Assembly (NCBI GenBank): GCA_947179485.1
Contig: OX359249.1
Coordinates: forward strand, 7,378,001-7,442,000
DNA: 64,000 bases
Direction of reading: 5' to 3'
DNA from: Allacma fusca
Lineage: Eukaryota > Arthropoda > Collembola > Symphypleona > Sminthuridae
A program made the translations under genes and the position numbers. Numbering within the stretch: the first letter of the stretch is position 1; each line of letters opens with the position of its first letter. The notes beneath the pieces are model-generated. The model searched no databases and had not been told where the DNA came from. It was given only the letters and a program-made list of their open reading frames with translations. Of this stretch, positions 61,672 through 64,000 are shown piece after piece.

Positions 61672-63493
61672 CTTGTAAAATAAAACGACGTTATCGTTCC
61701 GCTGTTTGTAGCAATATTACAATGATAAAATTGCATACTATCATTTCAACATTTATATGCATCACATATCTACCTACGGTTGCCAATAGGCATGTCAAAC
61801 AAATGAACTGGACCAAGTTTAAATGCAAAGAACTCTTTTTAATATCACCCTTGAAAGGAATCAATTTTGGACTCTTATAATGGAGTTGTTTTTAGAAGAA
61901 ATAGCAGTAGTTAAGTGGGAGTATAATTATATGCAATTAATGTTGCTCCTAAAGAGAAAAAGGGATCCCGTGTACAAGGGGTGCACTGTAATCATTTAAA
62001 TAATGCAATAAGTTATAACGAATCCAAGGGATGAGATTTGTCTATTTGCTTTTGAATAAATAGGAAAGTAGACGATTGGCTTCTCTTAGGAAAATCGACT
62101 GATTCATTTGGTCTCAGTGCTAACGATATGCAACATTTCGAGTATTTTGTGCTCCATAATCTCTCAATTTAATTTCACAGGAGACTTGTAATTGTCAAAT
62201 GTCTCGAAAAATATTGATAGGGATGATTTTCCTTTTGGAAGGTAATTTAATATTCAGAGAACTAAATGAGTTGTATTTACATGAAAATAAAAATCAACGT
62301 TTTAGAGATGTTCAAATTAAATGAATTTGGAATAAAAGCTAGGGAATTAGCCAAATGAAAGATTGCTTGATTGAACTGTATTTATTTATCAGATTATTTA
62401 GGAATACGTAGGCCGAGTGAATTATAAATAAGTCACTAAATTATATGATAAGAGGAAAATTGAAGACATAAGTACTTGGTACATGGAGACAAATACATTT
62501 GATGTGACTACTGTAAAACGAACAGCTAATTAAAAATACCTATAATATAGCACCCAGTCCCTGGTAATTAGTGTAATCTGAAAAAAATATGACTATCATA
62601 ATAATTACATACATGGTAAGATTAAGTAAATCACAAGTGAATTCACAGGAGTTGTGTTACATTATGGTGAATAAGGTACGGGAGTTTATAAATTAACAAT
62701 TACTCATCTGTCCAAGCACTCATACGGAAGAAGAAAATACACGGGACATTCAGCTGTAGCCAGGTAATCCATGGTCAAGTAATCACATATTTCAGTATAG
62801 GTGTACAAAGTGTGACTGGTGGAAACAATTGTGGTTCAATATAATATGTATTTGGTTGTGGTAATGTTTCTGGTTACACTCCTAGCCGACCCACGTCTGT
62901 GTATGATACGTAACTTACAGTAAGTATAATAATTAGTATATATTTAACAGTTAAGAGTTAAGACGATGTATGCTCTGTAACATTTTCCTTTTATCGCAAT
63001 TTGAGTAAACTCACATAGTAGTCACTGACATATCCCTATATATTTTCATACAATTAGTTAGAACCATAACAAGTGTGGTGTGATCAAGCATGGGCATCCC
63101 CAAGGGGTTAGGAAAGCCACACCTGTAAATATGATTGACATCTCGGGTGTGCTTCTTAGACTGTGCGACATTCGTGCTCACAATTGATCAAATTTGGGTT
63201 AACATTGAGATATATAATAAAATCCTTCCTAATTATATCGTCAGAATTTAGAAATGAGAATTAGTTTCCCTTGTTAAGCCAGACGCTCTCCTCCTTTTAT
63301 AAGTGTTCCTGCTCATGTAGGTTTCCTTCTTGTAAATTGTATTTTTTTTCTACTTATACTTTCAGTGTAGGAACATTTTAAAGACTTGAAATGCACGCAT
63401 GGTGCATAATGCCATTAAACTCCTGTCAGAGAAAGTTTGGGAATATAGTGTATCACGAGAGAAAATAGAGCTTTAGCTTACAATAACAATAAA

Positions 63494-63554
63494 TAGTAGT
63501 AGTAAGTAGTAGTAATAGAGTAGTAGTAGTAGTAGTAATAGTAATAGTAGTAGT
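63494..63554. repeat. AGT trinucleotide microsatellite
   Basis: An interrupted run of AGT with a few AAT units. The minus-strand frame of T and I residues here is an artefact of the repeat. Confidence 0.9.
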
Positions 63555-63745
63555 GTGCACAACACCTACAAGTTCACAGCACAAACAATCAGAGCAATAT
63601 GGTGCATGAATGGATTGTGAGAGTAAGGAAACCAATCAATTCTGAGACGGTGAGGGTGCTCATTTTAAATGTATCTGTTGTCAACTCGACAAAAAATCAT
63701 GGACGTGAAGGACCATCATCAATAATAATTATTAGTATAGACAAG

Positions 63746-63973
63746 CTACTTTGAACCCAGAGAATTGTTAATCCCGTAATTGGATTCTATTCTAGTTAGT
63801 GCTGTTTTCATAACTTTTTCATGAACTTCCGCAGTTCGATGAGTGATGCCAAAAATGTCTTCGTGGTAGCGATTATCATCCTGAAAATTACAATAGAAAA
63901 GGCGTCATCATTTTTGCACTTGAGTGTTTTAATGGTTGCCTCCAAAATATCAGTTTCCAGAAATATTACTTTA
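63746..63973 (-). CDS. Possible last exon of a minus-strand gene, partial
   Basis: Two readings compete. (a) A terminal exon at 63880-63746, after a good acceptor (TTGTAATTTTCAG|GA), encodes 44 residues beginning DDNRYHEDIFGITHRTAEVH and ending with TAG. (b) A frame open from about 63973 to the TGA at 63808-63810, reading through that acceptor, contains LETDILEATIKTLKCK and TKTFLASLIELRKFMKKL. Both look protein-like and neither is recognised. Any other exons lie beyond the window. It would be convergent with the SLC5 gene. Confidence 0.3.
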
Positions 63974-64000
63974 TTCGGATATAGGATTTTTTACAATATT

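Larger units (their letters stand above)
60928..63745. other. SLC5 3' flank, no gene seen
   Basis: AT-rich non-coding DNA. The first ~750 nt are likely SLC5 3' UTR. No coding signal was seen in the rest. Confidence 0.45.

Noticed and set aside
63453-63635. Minus-strand frame rich in T and I
   Set aside because: Produced by the AGT microsatellite.

Overview
This is an AT-rich window from an invertebrate nuclear genome. Coding sequence lies in split genes with GT-AG introns, mostly 55-100 nt in the first gene. Dispersed DNA-transposon debris lies between genes. Exon density and repeat style suggest an arthropod, perhaps a springtail, but nothing in the sequence proves the taxon.

Three genes can be read from start to stop, all on the + strand. 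(1) Huntingtin (HTT), 20513-34054: about 48 coding exons and roughly 2,620 residues, with a conserved N-terminal amphipathic helix and no polyglutamine or polyproline tract. (2) Branched-chain alpha-ketoacid dehydrogenase kinase (BCKDK), 35506-40365: 8 exons, 415 residues, with mitochondrial-type N terminus and intact ATP-binding boxes. (3) An SLC5/SGLT-type Na+/solute cotransporter, 48410-60927: 14 coding exons per transcript and about 678 residues.

The most interesting feature is in the SLC5 gene. It has two alternative copies of exon 9, at 56041-56209 and 58024-58192. Each is 169 bp, in the same phase, and their proteins are about 54% identical. Including both, or neither, shifts the frame into a stop, so they form a frame-locked pair of mutually exclusive exons. 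The cassette covers the helix with the Q457/T460 sugar-site positions of human SGLT1, so splicing could switch substrate handling.

The left 20 kb has no gene I can name. It holds a tandem duplication of an unidentified unit (5.4-8.9 kb), a fold-back element filled with a 20-bp minisatellite (9444-10272), an inverted-repeat element (about 12.69-13.67 kb) with a relative inside an HTT intron, a degenerate PIF/Harbinger transposon with clean terminal repeats and a CTG target duplication (15743-16816), a degenerate long-period tandem repeat (about 17.33-17.87 kb), and an unrecognised open frame at 18034-18513. The 40.4-48.4 kb interval is intergenic or 5' flank of the SLC5 gene, with a CpG-rich patch near 43.3 kb. 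The last 3 kb is 3' flank, with a possible terminal exon of a minus-strand gene at the right edge.

The three main genes act in different processes (HEAT-repeat scaffold, branched-chain amino-acid catabolism, membrane transport). Their adjacency implies no shared pathway.
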